Positions 8,881-15,741 are shown, numbered from the stretch's first letter. The stretch is 25,107 nt of DNA from an uncultured Bermanella sp. (GCA_913054445.1 CAJXIK010000003.1:1-25107); one strand, 5' to 3'. Notes: generated by a model not told the origin, from the letters alone. A program made the numbers and translations.

Positions 8881-8909
8881 ACTATAGAAACAGAACCCGC
8901 TGAATGCAA
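8881..8909 (-). promoter_or_regulatory. Sigma70-type promoter of the mraZ/dcw operon
   Basis: TTGCAT (8909-8904) and TATAGT (8886-8881) are separated by exactly 17 bases on the minus strand. This puts the start near 8874, about 96 bases before the mraZ ATG and just ahead of the MraZ boxes. It is the best promoter-like pair I found in the 310-base gap between mraZ and rnpB. Confidence 0.7.
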
Positions 8910-9046
8910 GGCGCTTTAAGGGGATATGAGACATAAGAACGGCTCAGGCCCCATAGTTAGTGGCCCTTGCCAGTCATCAGACTTAGACTATTTAGTAATA
9001 AAAACACTAACTATAAGATGCACCCGCCACACCCACATCCTATACG

Positions 9047-9080
9047 CAAAAACCCGCCGCCTCTTACGAGGCGGCGGGTT
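9047..9080 (-). terminator. Rho-independent terminator of rnpB
   Basis: A perfect 13-base stem (AACCCGCCGCCTC at 9051-9063 with its complement at 9068-9080) and a 4-base loop. On the minus strand it is followed by a T-run (plus-strand A-run at 9048-9052). It lies immediately after the rnpB 3' end and separates that transcript from the mra promoter. Between here and 8910 I see no further feature. Confidence 0.9.
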
Positions 9081-9088
9081 CAATTTGA

Positions 9089-9485
<397 letters not shown>

Positions 9486-9491
9486 CGCGCA

Positions 9492-9519
9492 AGGATACGC
9501 GCATCCCGTTAGGGGTCAA
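9492..9519 (-). promoter_or_regulatory. Promoter of rnpB with GC-rich discriminator
   Basis: TTGACC (9519-9514) and TATCCT (9497-9492) with a 16-base spacer on the minus strand. The start is predicted at about 9485, which coincides with the 5' end inferred from the P1 helix. The stretch between the -10 and the start is GC-rich (TGCGCG), the kind of discriminator seen in growth-rate or stringently controlled stable-RNA promoters. It starts 3 bases after the rsmI stop. Confidence 0.75.
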
Positions 9520-9521
9520 GG

Positions 9522-10367
9522 TTAATCCTGCTCTTTATTTTCCAACGCCAACTGGTACAGCTGATTTTTCTTGTAACCCGTGTGCTTAGCCGCGAGGGCC
9601 GCCGCCTTCTTAAGGGGCAGTTCGGAACTTAGTAATAGCGTTAAATCCAACGCCTCTTGGGAGACCTCTAGCGTCTTCTTAGAGGCGGCACCGCGAATCA
9701 TCATCACAAACTCCCCCTTCAGCTGATTGCTGTCTGCCAGCATTCGTGCCTGGATATCGGCGACCGAGCCACGCAAAAAGGTTTCGAAGGTCTTGGTTAG
9801 CTCGCGACCCAGCACCACTTCTTTGTCATCACCCAACACACTGGCTAGATCCTTCAGGCTGGCCTGTATGCGGTGGGGGCTCTCATAGACCACTAGGGTG
9901 CGCTCTTCATTTTTAATGCCGCTAAAATATTGCTGGCGAGCGCTGGTTTTCGGCGGCAGAAAGCCATCGAAGATGAAGCGGTCGGTGGGAAGCGCGGCGG
10001 CACACAAGGCGGTGATGATGGCACAGGGGCCAGGAATCGGCACAATATTAAAGCCCGCCTTGGCCACCTGCTGCGTCACATGGTAACCCGGGTCGGCGAT
10101 GAGCGGCGTGCCCGCATCGCTGACTAGGGCGACATTTTCGCCGGCCTGCAACTTTGTCAATATGGCGGCGGCGGCATGGGCTTCGTTGTGATCGTGCACC
10201 GCCATCAAGGGTTTGCTGAAGCCTAAATGATTTAATAGACGCTTCGTGTGCCGAGTGTCTTCGGCAGCGATTGTGTCGACCATCGCCAGCACTTGATGTG
10301 CCCGGGTGGTGATATCAGCTAAATTTCCTATGGGAGTAGCCACCACATAGAGCTGATTTTCGTGCAT
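9522..10367 (-). CDS. rsmI: 16S rRNA (cytidine(1402)-2'-O)-methyltransferase RsmI
   Basis: SAM-dependent tetrapyrrole-methylase-fold enzyme that methylates the ribose of C1402 in 16S rRNA, the same nucleotide that RsmH modifies on the base. The chosen product has 281 residues. Motifs are LYVVATPIGNLADIT at the N-terminus, EDTRHTKRLLNH, VSDAGTPLIADPGY, and PGPCAIITALCAAALPTDRFIF, then a basic C-terminal domain. I place the start at ATG 10367 because AAGG lies 8 bases ahead. The ATG five codons earlier (10382) has no good site and would add MKASI. It is divergent from lpoA with about 38 bases between them, as in E. coli yraL/yraM. Confidence 0.95.
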   Translation of the reverse strand: MHENQLYVVATPIGNLADITTRAHQVLAMVDTIAAEDTRHTKRLLNHLGFSKPLMAVHDHNEAHAAAAILTKLQAGENVALVSDAGTPLIADPGYHVTQQVAKAGFNIVPIPGPCAIITALCAAALPTDRFIFDGFLPPKTSARQQYFSGIKNEERTLVVYESPHRIQASLKDLASVLGDDKEVVLGRELTKTFETFLRGSVADIQARMLADSNQLKGEFVMMIRGAASKKTLEVSQEALDLTLLLSSELPLKKAAALAAKHTGYKKNQLYQLALENKEQD

Positions 10368-10375
10368 AATACTCG

Positions 10376-10379
10376 CCTT
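10376..10379 (-). promoter_or_regulatory. Ribosome binding site deciding the rsmI start
   Basis: AAGG on the minus strand, 8 bases before the ATG at 10367. It falls inside the reading frame that would start at 10382, which argues that the shorter form is the real one. Confidence 0.5.
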
Positions 10380-10405
10380 CATCCGATGTTTAAAATAAGT
10401 AGACT

Positions 10406-12205
10406 ATGTTGAATGTTCGCGTCGCTGCCGGCTTATTATTGCTATTAACCCTAGCCGCCTGCTCCAGCCAGCCAGGCAAACCCACCACCACTAAAATCAC
10501 CACACCTAAGGTGGAGGCATTATCCGCCATCGAGGCGCTAATCGCCAAGCATAGATTAAAAGAGGCGGAAGATAATCTACTGGCCATCGAGCCGCTACAC
10601 CTAAGCGCCTTAAAACAGATTCACTTCCATTGGCTAGATGCCAACCTAGCCGTGGCCCTTGGCCGAGGGGCCGCCGCCATGACCGCTCTTAATTCTGTGT
10701 CCCCCGGAGCCTTCGGCCAACTCACCCACTTAGCGCCCCAGGCCCCAGGCTTACTGCGCGCTAAGGCCCTGCACCTACAGGCACAATATATCGCCAGCGC
10801 TCGCGAGCGCATGTTTCTGGCCGGGGCTCTCGGCGACACAGCCGCCTACCTGACGAACCACGAGGCCATCTGGGCAAGCCTACTGCAAGCCAACGAGCAA
10901 CAACTTACAAGCCTCACCCGCAAGAGCAGCACGCCGACATTTAAAGGCTGGCTGGAACTGACCCTGATCATAAAACGCACACAGATAGATTTAGATCGCC
11001 AACTAAACGCCCTCCGCCAGTGGCAAGTTAAATACCGTCAGCACCCAGCGGCCAAACAGCTGCCAGGAGACCTGAGCCAAATTGAAGACTATGTCGAGAG
11101 CCGCGCAGAGCACATCGCCTTAATGCTGCCACTGAGCGGCAAGCTCGCCAGCACCGGCAAGGCACTGCGCGATGGCCTGATGGCGGCCTACTACCAGGCG
11201 CTGCAAGCTGGGGCCGATGTACCCGAAATAAAATTCTACGATACCGCCAAAAGCAAAGACTTCTGGGCTCTTTACCAGCAGGCCATCCGCGACGGCAACG
11301 AATTAGTCATCGGCCCCCTTGAAAAAAAATCGGTCATACGCCTGCAGCAAGAAGAACAGCTACCCGTGCCCACCCTAGCCCTCAATTATGGCAAGCGCGA
11401 CCAGAGCGAAAACCCTAAGCTGTTGTTTCAGTTTGGCCTAGCGGTGGAAGATGAGGCAGAGCTGGCCAGCCACTACGCGCGCCAGCAGGGCTACCAAAGA
11501 GCCGTGGTACTGGCACCCAAGGGCAGCTGGGGGGAGCGCGTATTTAATCGCTTCAGTCGCAGCTGGCAGGCACAAGGTGGCGAACTCATCGAGGCACAGT
11601 TCTTTAGCGGCAAGGCCGACTATAACAAGGTCATCGCCCGCCTCATGTCGGTGGACGACAGCGAGCGCCGCGCCCGTAATTTACGCAGACAACTGGGAGT
11701 GCGTTTAGAATTTCAGGCGCGCCGCCGTCAGGATGTGGACTTCATATTTGTGGCCGCCCTGCCTCACCAGGCGCGCCAAATAAAACCTACGCTGGCCTTT
11801 AACTTCGCCAAAAATATTCCGGTGCTTGCCACCTCCCAGATTTACAGCGGCAAAAAATCTCGCAAGAAAGACCGCGACCTAGAGAATGTGGTGTTTTGTG
11901 ATATTCCCTGGGTGCTAGACAACCCACCCCTGCGCAAAAAAATTCAAGCCCTGTGGCCCAACACCCGTAGCGGCCTCGATCGCCTCTACGCATTGGGACT
12001 AGACGCCTATCGACTGCACCCTCGGCTCGGCCAGATAAGCGTGCTCAGCCAGAGCACCGTGCAAGGACAAAGCGGCCAACTCACCATGGACCGACACGGT
12101 CAAATCATACGCAACCTGCCCTTTGCACAATTCAAGAAGGGCCTAGCCAAAAAGATTCAGGCACCCCTAGTGATTCAGTCGGGAGCCCATGCGCAATCCC
12201 TTTAG
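10406..12205 (+). CDS. lpoA: Penicillin-binding protein activator LpoA-like lipoprotein
   Basis: Outer-membrane lipoprotein of the LpoA/YraM family, known to activate the bifunctional synthase PBP1a from the periplasm. Its 599 residues begin with a lipoprotein signal whose lipobox LTLAAC puts the lipidated Cys at 19; Ser follows, compatible with outer-membrane sorting. Residues about 35-225 are a helical, TPR-like domain. From about 236 (HIALMLPLSGKLASTGKAL) the protein takes the periplasmic-binding-protein type I fold. The last 17 bases overlap yraN. Divergent rsmI and downstream yraN and gmhA repeat the E. coli yraL/MNO arrangement, which supports the name. No strong ribosome site is visible. 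Activity towards PBP1a is inferred from family. Confidence 0.92.
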   Translation: MLNVRVAAGLLLLLTLAACSSQPGKPTTTKITTPKVEALSAIEALIAKHRLKEAEDNLLAIEPLHLSALKQIHFHWLDANLAVALGRGAAAMTALNSVSPGAFGQLTHLAPQAPGLLRAKALHLQAQYIASARERMFLAGALGDTAAYLTNHEAIWASLLQANEQQLTSLTRKSSTPTFKGWLELTLIIKRTQIDLDRQLNALRQWQVKYRQHPAAKQLPGDLSQIEDYVESRAEHIALMLPLSGKLASTGKALRDGLMAAYYQALQAGADVPEIKFYDTAKSKDFWALYQQAIRDGNELVIGPLEKKSVIRLQQEEQLPVPTLALNYGKRDQSENPKLLFQFGLAVEDEAELASHYARQQGYQRAVVLAPKGSWGERVFNRFSRSWQAQGGELIEAQFFSGKADYNKVIARLMSVDDSERRARNLRRQLGVRLEFQARRRQDVDFIFVAALPHQARQIKPTLAFNFAKNIPVLATSQIYSGKKSRKKDRDLENVVFCDIPWVLDNPPLRKKIQALWPNTRSGLDRLYALGLDAYRLHPRLGQISVLSQSTVQGQSGQLTMDRHGQIIRNLPFAQFKKGLAKKIQAPLVIQSGAHAQSL

Positions 12206-12563
12206 CAAACGGGCCGTCGGCCAACAATTTGAGAAACAAGCCTGCGCGTATTTACAACGGCAAGGTTTGCAGCTCAAAGAAAAAAACGTGCAGTTTCGCA
12301 GCGGCGAGATTGACCTAATCATGCTAGATGACACACAACTGGTCTTCGTGGAGGTGCGCTACCGCAAGCACCAGAACTTCGGCGGTGCCGCCGCCAGTGT
12401 CAATTATCACAAGCAGCAAAAACTCATCAAGGCCGCGCAACTCTATTTGCTCAAACACTTCGGCAACCAACCTCCCGCCTGCCGGTTTGACGTACTCGCC
12501 CTGCAAGATAGCCCGCAAGGGCTGACAATAGAGTGGCTTAAAAACGCCTTCCTAGCGAGCTAA
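12189..12563 (+). CDS. yraN: YraN/UPF0102 family endonuclease-like protein
   Basis: Small protein of the UPF0102 family with a restriction-endonuclease-like core. In 124 residues it shows GQQFEKQACAYLQRQG near the N-terminus, then GEIDLIMLDDTQLVFVEVRYR (about 38-58), whose acidic E-D and E-x-R pattern resembles a PD-(D/E)xK nuclease site. ACRFDVLAL is the C-terminal family motif. The cellular role is not established. It overlaps the end of lpoA by 17 bases, with GGGAG just ahead of the ATG, so it is likely cotranslated. It is the last gene before the repeat-rich gap. Confidence 0.92.
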   Translation: MRNPFSKRAVGQQFEKQACAYLQRQGLQLKEKNVQFRSGEIDLIMLDDTQLVFVEVRYRKHQNFGGAAASVNYHKQQKLIKAAQLYLLKHFGNQPPACRFDVLALQDSPQGLTIEWLKNAFLAS

Positions 12564-12622
12564 TGCCTAGCCTCAATACTTGAGACTTAGCGGCTAAGTG
12601 AGCTTAAAGCCCGCAAATTAAA

Positions 12623-12692
12623 CCCTATACTTATTTTAATGCGATCACCCTGCGCACTCGCCTAGGGCAATCGTATTAAAATAAGTACAGGG
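12623..12692. repeat. Palindromic element A (70 bases)
   Basis: Arms 12623-12645 and 12670-12692 (23 bases each) match as inverted repeats except at two positions; the core is ACTTATTTTAAT followed by G/A and CGAT. A further CCCT/AGGG pair (12648-12651 and 12664-12667) extends the hairpin towards a 12-base loop. The AT-rich outer stem and GC-rich loop, with a second partial copy at 13013-13042, suggest a dispersed REP- or MITE-like element. The family is unknown to me. Confidence 0.8.
12633..12662 (+). repeat. Direct repeat, copy 1 (left half of element A)
   Basis: Thirty bases beginning ATTTTAATGCGATCACCCTG are repeated at 13013-13042 with a single difference (G at 12654, A at 13034). This copy forms the left arm and loop of the palindrome at 12623-12692. 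Confidence 0.85.
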
Positions 12693-12721
12693 ATCAACCT
12701 GTGAAATCCTCCTGACCAAAG

Positions 12722-12808
12722 TTGGGTTGAGTGCTTTTTTAGGTCACCCCCTCTCTATTTATAAGAAGTCATCCATGAGGGCTTACCCTAAAAAAGCACT
12801 CAACCCAA
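12722..12808. repeat. Palindromic element B (87 bases, perfect 22-base arms)
   Basis: Arms 12722-12743 and 12787-12808 are exact inverted repeats of 22 bases beginning TTGGGTTGAGTGC. The match continues outward with one mismatch to 26 bases. The 43-base centre includes a possible inner CCCTC/GAGGG pair. Length and terminal inverted repeats fit a miniature transposable element. I see no unambiguous target-site duplication and no transposase. Its arms are unrelated to elements A and C. Confidence 0.85.
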
Positions 12809-12881
12809 ATTTGATCTAAACCCGCGTGGCCGCTCAGTCTCAATTATTGAAGACATCGCAGGCTGTAAAGTTTGAGCTTGG

Positions 12882-12978
12882 AATGGTGCTGTTTCAGTTT
12901 GAGGCCTCTGAAGCATGGATGCTTCAGGAAGCCTCCATGGACGGATTAATGGCGGCCGAAAACTGAAATAGCACCATT
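12882..12978. repeat. Palindromic element C (97 bases, nested hairpins)
   Basis: Outer arms 12882-12900 and 12960-12978 (19 bases, one mismatch, core ATGGTGCT and TTTCAGTTT). Inside them are GAGGC/GCCTC (12901-12905 and 12931-12935) and a perfect 9-base hairpin CTGAAGCAT/ATGCTTCAG around GG (12908-12927). The nesting gives a long forked stem if transcribed. The origin is unknown. Confidence 0.8.
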
Positions 12979-13012
12979 TCAGGCTGGCGGGGAGTGCAAT
13001 GGTACGACTTTA

Positions 13013-13042
13013 ATTTTAATGCGATCACCCTGCACACTCGCC
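13013..13042 (+). repeat. Direct repeat, copy 2 (half copy of element A)
   Basis: Second copy of the 30-base repeat at 12633-12662, one mismatch. It is preceded by a related ACTTTA segment but lacks the inverted right arm, so it looks like a solo half of element A. It lies 28 bases before the possible gmhA promoter. Confidence 0.85.
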
Positions 13043-13070
13043 CCTGAGTTCTGGCCTTTAATGTCTTAAG

Positions 13071-13079
13071 TGGTATGCT
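13071..13079 (+). promoter_or_regulatory. Possible extended -10 promoter for gmhA
   Basis: TGGTATGCT fits an extended -10 element (TG, one base, TATGCT). No good -35 is visible 16-18 bases upstream. Transcription would start near 13086, about 32 bases before the chosen gmhA ATG. It would give gmhA expression independent of lpoA-yraN, which the repeat-filled gap makes plausible. Confidence 0.35.
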
Positions 13080-13117
13080 GTGTGAAAATTTTGGACGCTC
13101 GGGATTCAACTATCGCC

Positions 13118-13711
13118 ATGCAATTTCAAGAACGCATTCAGCAACACTTTCAAGACAGCATCGACACTAAGCAAATGGCCTTGGAAATCCTTTCCCCTTC
13201 GATAGAGCTCGCCAGCGACAGCATAGTGAACTCTTTGCTTAATGGCGGTAAGGTTTTAAGCTGCGGCAACGGCGGCAGCGCAGGCGACGCCCAGCACTTT
13301 TCATCGGAGATGCTTAACCGCTTCGAGCGCGAGCGACCAAGCCTGCCTGCTATCGCTCTCACCACCGACAGCTCCACGGTTACCTCCATCGCCAACGACT
13401 ACAGCTACAACGAGATTTTCTCCAAGCAGATTCGCGCCTTGGGCAACAGCGGCGACATCCTGCTGGCCATATCGACCAGCGGCATGAGCGCCAACGTCAT
13501 CCAGGCGATTCAAGCCGCCCACGACCGAGAAATGCATGTGGTGGCACTGACCGGCAAGGACGGCGGCGACATGAGCGCCATCCTTCAGCCAGAGGACATA
13601 GAAATTCGCGTGCCGTCAGACACCACTGCACGCATTCAGGAGGTTCACTTGCTGGCCATACACTGCCTGTGCGACCTCATCGACTGGCAGCTGTTTGGCC
13701 CGCTAGAATAG
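13118..13711 (+). CDS. gmhA: SIS-domain phosphoheptose isomerase GmhA (DiaA-like)
   Basis: Sugar-isomerase (SIS) domain protein of 197 residues. GmhA converts sedoheptulose 7-phosphate to D-glycero-D-manno-heptose 7-phosphate for LPS core synthesis; its close relative DiaA promotes DnaA assembly at oriC. The phosphate-binding GNGGSAGD is at 50-57, and AISTSGMSANV is a second SIS motif (117-127). Glu64 (in HFSSEMLNRF) and His177 (in QEVHLLAIH) correspond to the catalytic Glu and His of E. coli GmhA; DiaA, as I recall, has lost the Glu. Position after lpoA-yraN is that of diaA, but the residues favour an active isomerase. I chose ATG 13118 to match the family N-terminus; a GTG at 13070 would add 16 residues. 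It may do either job or both. Confidence 0.87.
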   Translation: MQFQERIQQHFQDSIDTKQMALEILSPSIELASDSIVNSLLNGGKVLSCGNGGSAGDAQHFSSEMLNRFERERPSLPAIALTTDSSTVTSIANDYSYNEIFSKQIRALGNSGDILLAISTSGMSANVIQAIQAAHDREMHVVALTGKDGGDMSAILQPEDIEIRVPSDTTARIQEVHLLAIHCLCDLIDWQLFGPLE

Positions 13712-13730
13712 CCCTCGCGGCATAAATAGA

Positions 13731-13774
13731 CAGACATAAAAAAACAGAGCCTAGGCTCTGTTTTTTTATGTCTG
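13731..13774. terminator. Bidirectional terminator between gmhA and sspB
   Basis: A 44-base perfect palindrome: CAGACAT, A-run, CAGAGCCTAGGCTCTG, T-run, ATGTCTG. A GC stem is flanked by A and T tracts on both sides, so it can end the plus-strand gmhA transcript and the minus-strand sspAB transcript. It occupies most of the 72 bases between the two convergent stops. Confidence 0.93.
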
Positions 13775-13783
13775 AAGTAAGGT

Positions 13784-14179
13784 CTACTTAACGACTGACA
13801 AAGAAGGACGACCGCTGGGACGTTCTTTTGGCTTAGGCGGTGGCGGTGTCTCGCTTGGATCAGGCGCACCCGCTTCATTACCAAACACCATGCCCTCGCC
13901 ATTTTCTTTGGCGTAAATAGCGAGGACAGCCACGATGGGCACATAGATATTTTGTGTCACACCCGAAAAGCGCGCACTGAAGCTCATGGCCTCATTATCG
14001 ATGAGCAGGTCACGCACCGCGCCGCCATTAATGTTGAGCACGATCTGCCCATCATTAACATGCTCTTGCGGCACCTGCACCTCTAGAATATTAGCATCCA
14101 CTAACACGTATGGAGTGGAATCGTTATCCTGAATCCACTCATACAGCGCACGCATCAAATAGGGGCGGCTGGGGGTCAT
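13784..14179 (-). CDS. sspB: ClpXP protease specificity-enhancing factor SspB
   Basis: Cytoplasmic adaptor that binds ssrA-tagged proteins and hands them to ClpXP. It has 131 residues. The folded substrate-binding domain (about 1-100) starts TPSRPYLMRALYEWIQDN and includes LNINGGAVRDLLIDNEAMSFSARF split over 47-70. A Pro-rich flexible linker follows, and the tail GRPSLSVVK is the ClpX-binding motif seen in other SspB proteins. The ATG at 14179 overlaps the sspA stop by 4 bases (ATGA), so the pair is cotranslated as in other gammaproteobacteria. It is convergent with gmhA across a shared terminator. Confidence 0.96.
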   Translation of the reverse strand: MTPSRPYLMRALYEWIQDNDSTPYVLVDANILEVQVPQEHVNDGQIVLNINGGAVRDLLIDNEAMSFSARFSGVTQNIYVPIVAVLAIYAKENGEGMVFGNEAGAPDPSETPPPPKPKERPSGRPSLSVVK

Positions 14180-14805
14180 TCGCGCATTTCCTGCTCAGCT
14201 TCAGACAAGCTAACCTGGAAGGATTCACGTTCGAATAAACGCTCCATGTATTCTTGCAGGTCTTTGGTCTGCTTCTCTGGTAGATCGATTCCCATCATGG
14301 GCAAGCGCCACAACAAGGGAGCGGTATAACAATCCACAATGCTGTATTCATCGCTCATGAAGTACGGCTTCTCGGCGAAGATAGGCGAGGTGCTGATAAG
14401 GCTCTCACGCAATTCTTTGCGCGCGGCAAGCACGGCGGCTTCATCTTTTTTAGCCAGAATAATATCGGCTAAGGTGCACCACTCACGCTGAATGCGATAC
14501 AGGTGAGAGCGACTCTCGGCACGAGCCACAGGATAGACAGGCAACAGAGGCGGATGAGGAAAACGCTCATCCAAATATTCCATCATGATGCCGGTTTCAT
14601 ACAAAACCAGGTCACGGTCAACCAAGGTCGGTAGCTGGTTGTATGGGTTCAAAGACCTTAGATCTTCGGGTATATTCTCAGGATCCACATCGTGAATCTC
14701 TACGGCAACACCTTTCTCGGCTAAGACGATACGCACGCGATGGCAGTATAAATCATAGCCATCGGAGTAAAAGGTCATGGAGGAGCGCTTGGCGACAACA
14801 CCCAT
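14176..14805 (-). CDS. sspA: Stringent starvation protein A SspA
   Basis: Glutathione-S-transferase-fold protein that binds RNA polymerase and changes transcription under starvation; it has no known GST activity. The product has 209 residues from the start chosen here. The thioredoxin-like N-terminal domain includes FYSDGYDLYCHRVRIVLAEKG and NPYNQLPTLVDRDLVLYET. PHPPLLPVYPVARA, the conserved SspA surface patch that contacts polymerase partners, follows at about 82-95. A helical C-terminal domain completes it. The ATG at 14805 has GAGGA 8 bases upstream. The longer frame from a TTG at 14847 would overlap the promoter and lacks family support. It is followed by sspB in an overlapping operon. 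Confidence 0.95.
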   Translation of the reverse strand: MGVVAKRSSMTFYSDGYDLYCHRVRIVLAEKGVAVEIHDVDPENIPEDLRSLNPYNQLPTLVDRDLVLYETGIMMEYLDERFPHPPLLPVYPVARAESRSHLYRIQREWCTLADIILAKKDEAAVLAARKELRESLISTSPIFAEKPYFMSDEYSIVDCYTAPLLWRLPMMGIDLPEKQTKDLQEYMERLFERESFQVSLSEAEQEMRE

Positions 14806-14813
14806 AAAGGTTT

Positions 14814-14818
14814 TCCTC
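14814..14818 (-). promoter_or_regulatory. Ribosome binding site deciding the sspA start
   Basis: GAGGA on the minus strand, 8 bases before the ATG at 14805. It selects this start over the in-frame TTG at 14847. Confidence 0.65.
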
Positions 14819-14846
14819 ACTTTAAAAACAAAAAAATCGGTGGCCA

Positions 14847-14852
14847 ATTATA
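14847..14852 (-). promoter_or_regulatory. Probable -10 element of the sspAB promoter
   Basis: A perfect TATAAT on the minus strand, giving a start near 14840 and a leader of about 35 bases. No convincing -35 is present 16-18 bases upstream (sequence around 14869-14876 is GGGG-rich on the plus strand), so activation by a factor or a weak basal level is possible. It lies in the 150-base gap after petC, which holds only a weak 7-base hairpin (CACTTCA/TGAAGTG) besides. Confidence 0.45.
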
Positions 14853-14955
14853 CATCAACCACCGAGTCTTGGGGATTTTAATTCCCGTTTGCTTTAACAC
14901 TTCAACTTAATATTACTTAGACTGAAGTGCATCACCGCAAATGAGTGTTTTTCTA

Positions 14956-15741
14956 TTAATGTATGTCACGCCAGAACTCACGGTTCAGGTAATAAACCGG
15001 CACGAACAATAGCGCTAGGAACAACAGCACCCAGAAGCCCATGCGTTGACGCTCGAGCGCCATAGGCTCAGACATATATACTAGGAAGTTGGTCAGGTCG
15101 GCCACGACCTTGTCGTACGCCTTGGCATCCAACGAGCCTTCCTTGTCGAGATACAAGACCTCAACCTGGTTGCCGTCGTGATCTACCTTGGCACAAGAAT
15201 CTTCTTTAATGTCCTGACCGGTCAGCGGGTCGAAACCCACCACTACCAGCGCACAACCCTTCACCTGCATACCCTGCAAGCCTTCCAGCACATGAGGCAT
15301 ACCCACGTCCTTAAAGACCGTGTTGTTCACACCGTATGGACGACTATCGTCCTGGTGGAAACTGCGCAGATAGGTGTAGATCCAATCGGCACCACGCACA
15401 CGCGCCACCAAGGTTAAATCTGGAGGTGTCGCACCAAACCATTGCTTGGAATCTTCAGGGCGCATGGCGATCTTCATCAGGCTACCAACCTTGCTTTCGC
15501 CGAAGATGAGATTCTCCTCCATCAAGTTTTCGGGAATACCCAGGTCGCGAGCGACTCGGTTATAACGAGCAAACTTAGTGCTGTGACAACCCATGCAGTA
15601 GTTGGCAAAATATTTTGCGCCGCGCTGCAAGGAGGCGTTGTCTTCCAGGTCTACTTTCATCTCATCGAGATGAACGCCACCAGCCGAGGCCAGCGACAAC
15701 GCTGGCAGGATGGCAAATACAAGTGCAATTAGAGTCTTCAT
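14956..15741 (-). CDS. petC: Cytochrome c1 subunit of the bc1 complex
   Basis: Haem-c subunit of ubiquinol:cytochrome c oxidoreductase (complex III), which passes electrons from the Rieske protein to periplasmic cytochrome c. Its 261 residues have a Sec signal at 1-20 (ending ASA), then the haem-binding CMGCH at 49-53. GMPHVL (147-152) may supply the axial Met, and one C-terminal membrane anchor is at about 235-254. The ATG at 15741 overlaps the petB stop by one base (TAATG), implying translational coupling. A frame extending to 15939 adds sequence inside petB and has no signal peptide, so it is rejected. The order petA-petB-petC is standard. Confidence 0.95.
   Translation of the reverse strand: MKTLIALVFAILPALSLASAGGVHLDEMKVDLEDNASLQRGAKYFANYCMGCHSTKFARYNRVARDLGIPENLMEENLIFGESKVGSLMKIAMRPEDSKQWFGATPPDLTLVARVRGADWIYTYLRSFHQDDSRPYGVNNTVFKDVGMPHVLEGLQGMQVKGCALVVVGFDPLTGQDIKEDSCAKVDHDGNQVEVLYLDKEGSLDAKAYDKVVADLTNFLVYMSEPMALERQRMGFWVLLFLALLFVPVYYLNREFWRDIH

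Larger units (their letters stand above)
12564..13117. other. Repeat-rich intergenic gap between yraN and gmhA
   Basis: A 554-base stretch with no credible coding frame. Besides the three larger palindromes and the direct repeat listed separately, it holds two small ones right after yraN: CTCAA/TTGAG at 12572-12584 and ACTTAGC/GCTAAGT around a single base at 12585-12599. None of the hairpins is followed by a clear U-run on the plus strand, so I do not call a terminator. A promoter for gmhA may lie at its right end. The rest shows no feature I recognise. Confidence 0.75.

Noticed and set aside
12572..13042. CRISPR array or tandem regulatory repeats in the yraN-gmhA gap
   Set aside because: The repeats are mainly inverted, of different sequence and unevenly spaced; only one unit recurs, twice, and there are no cas genes.
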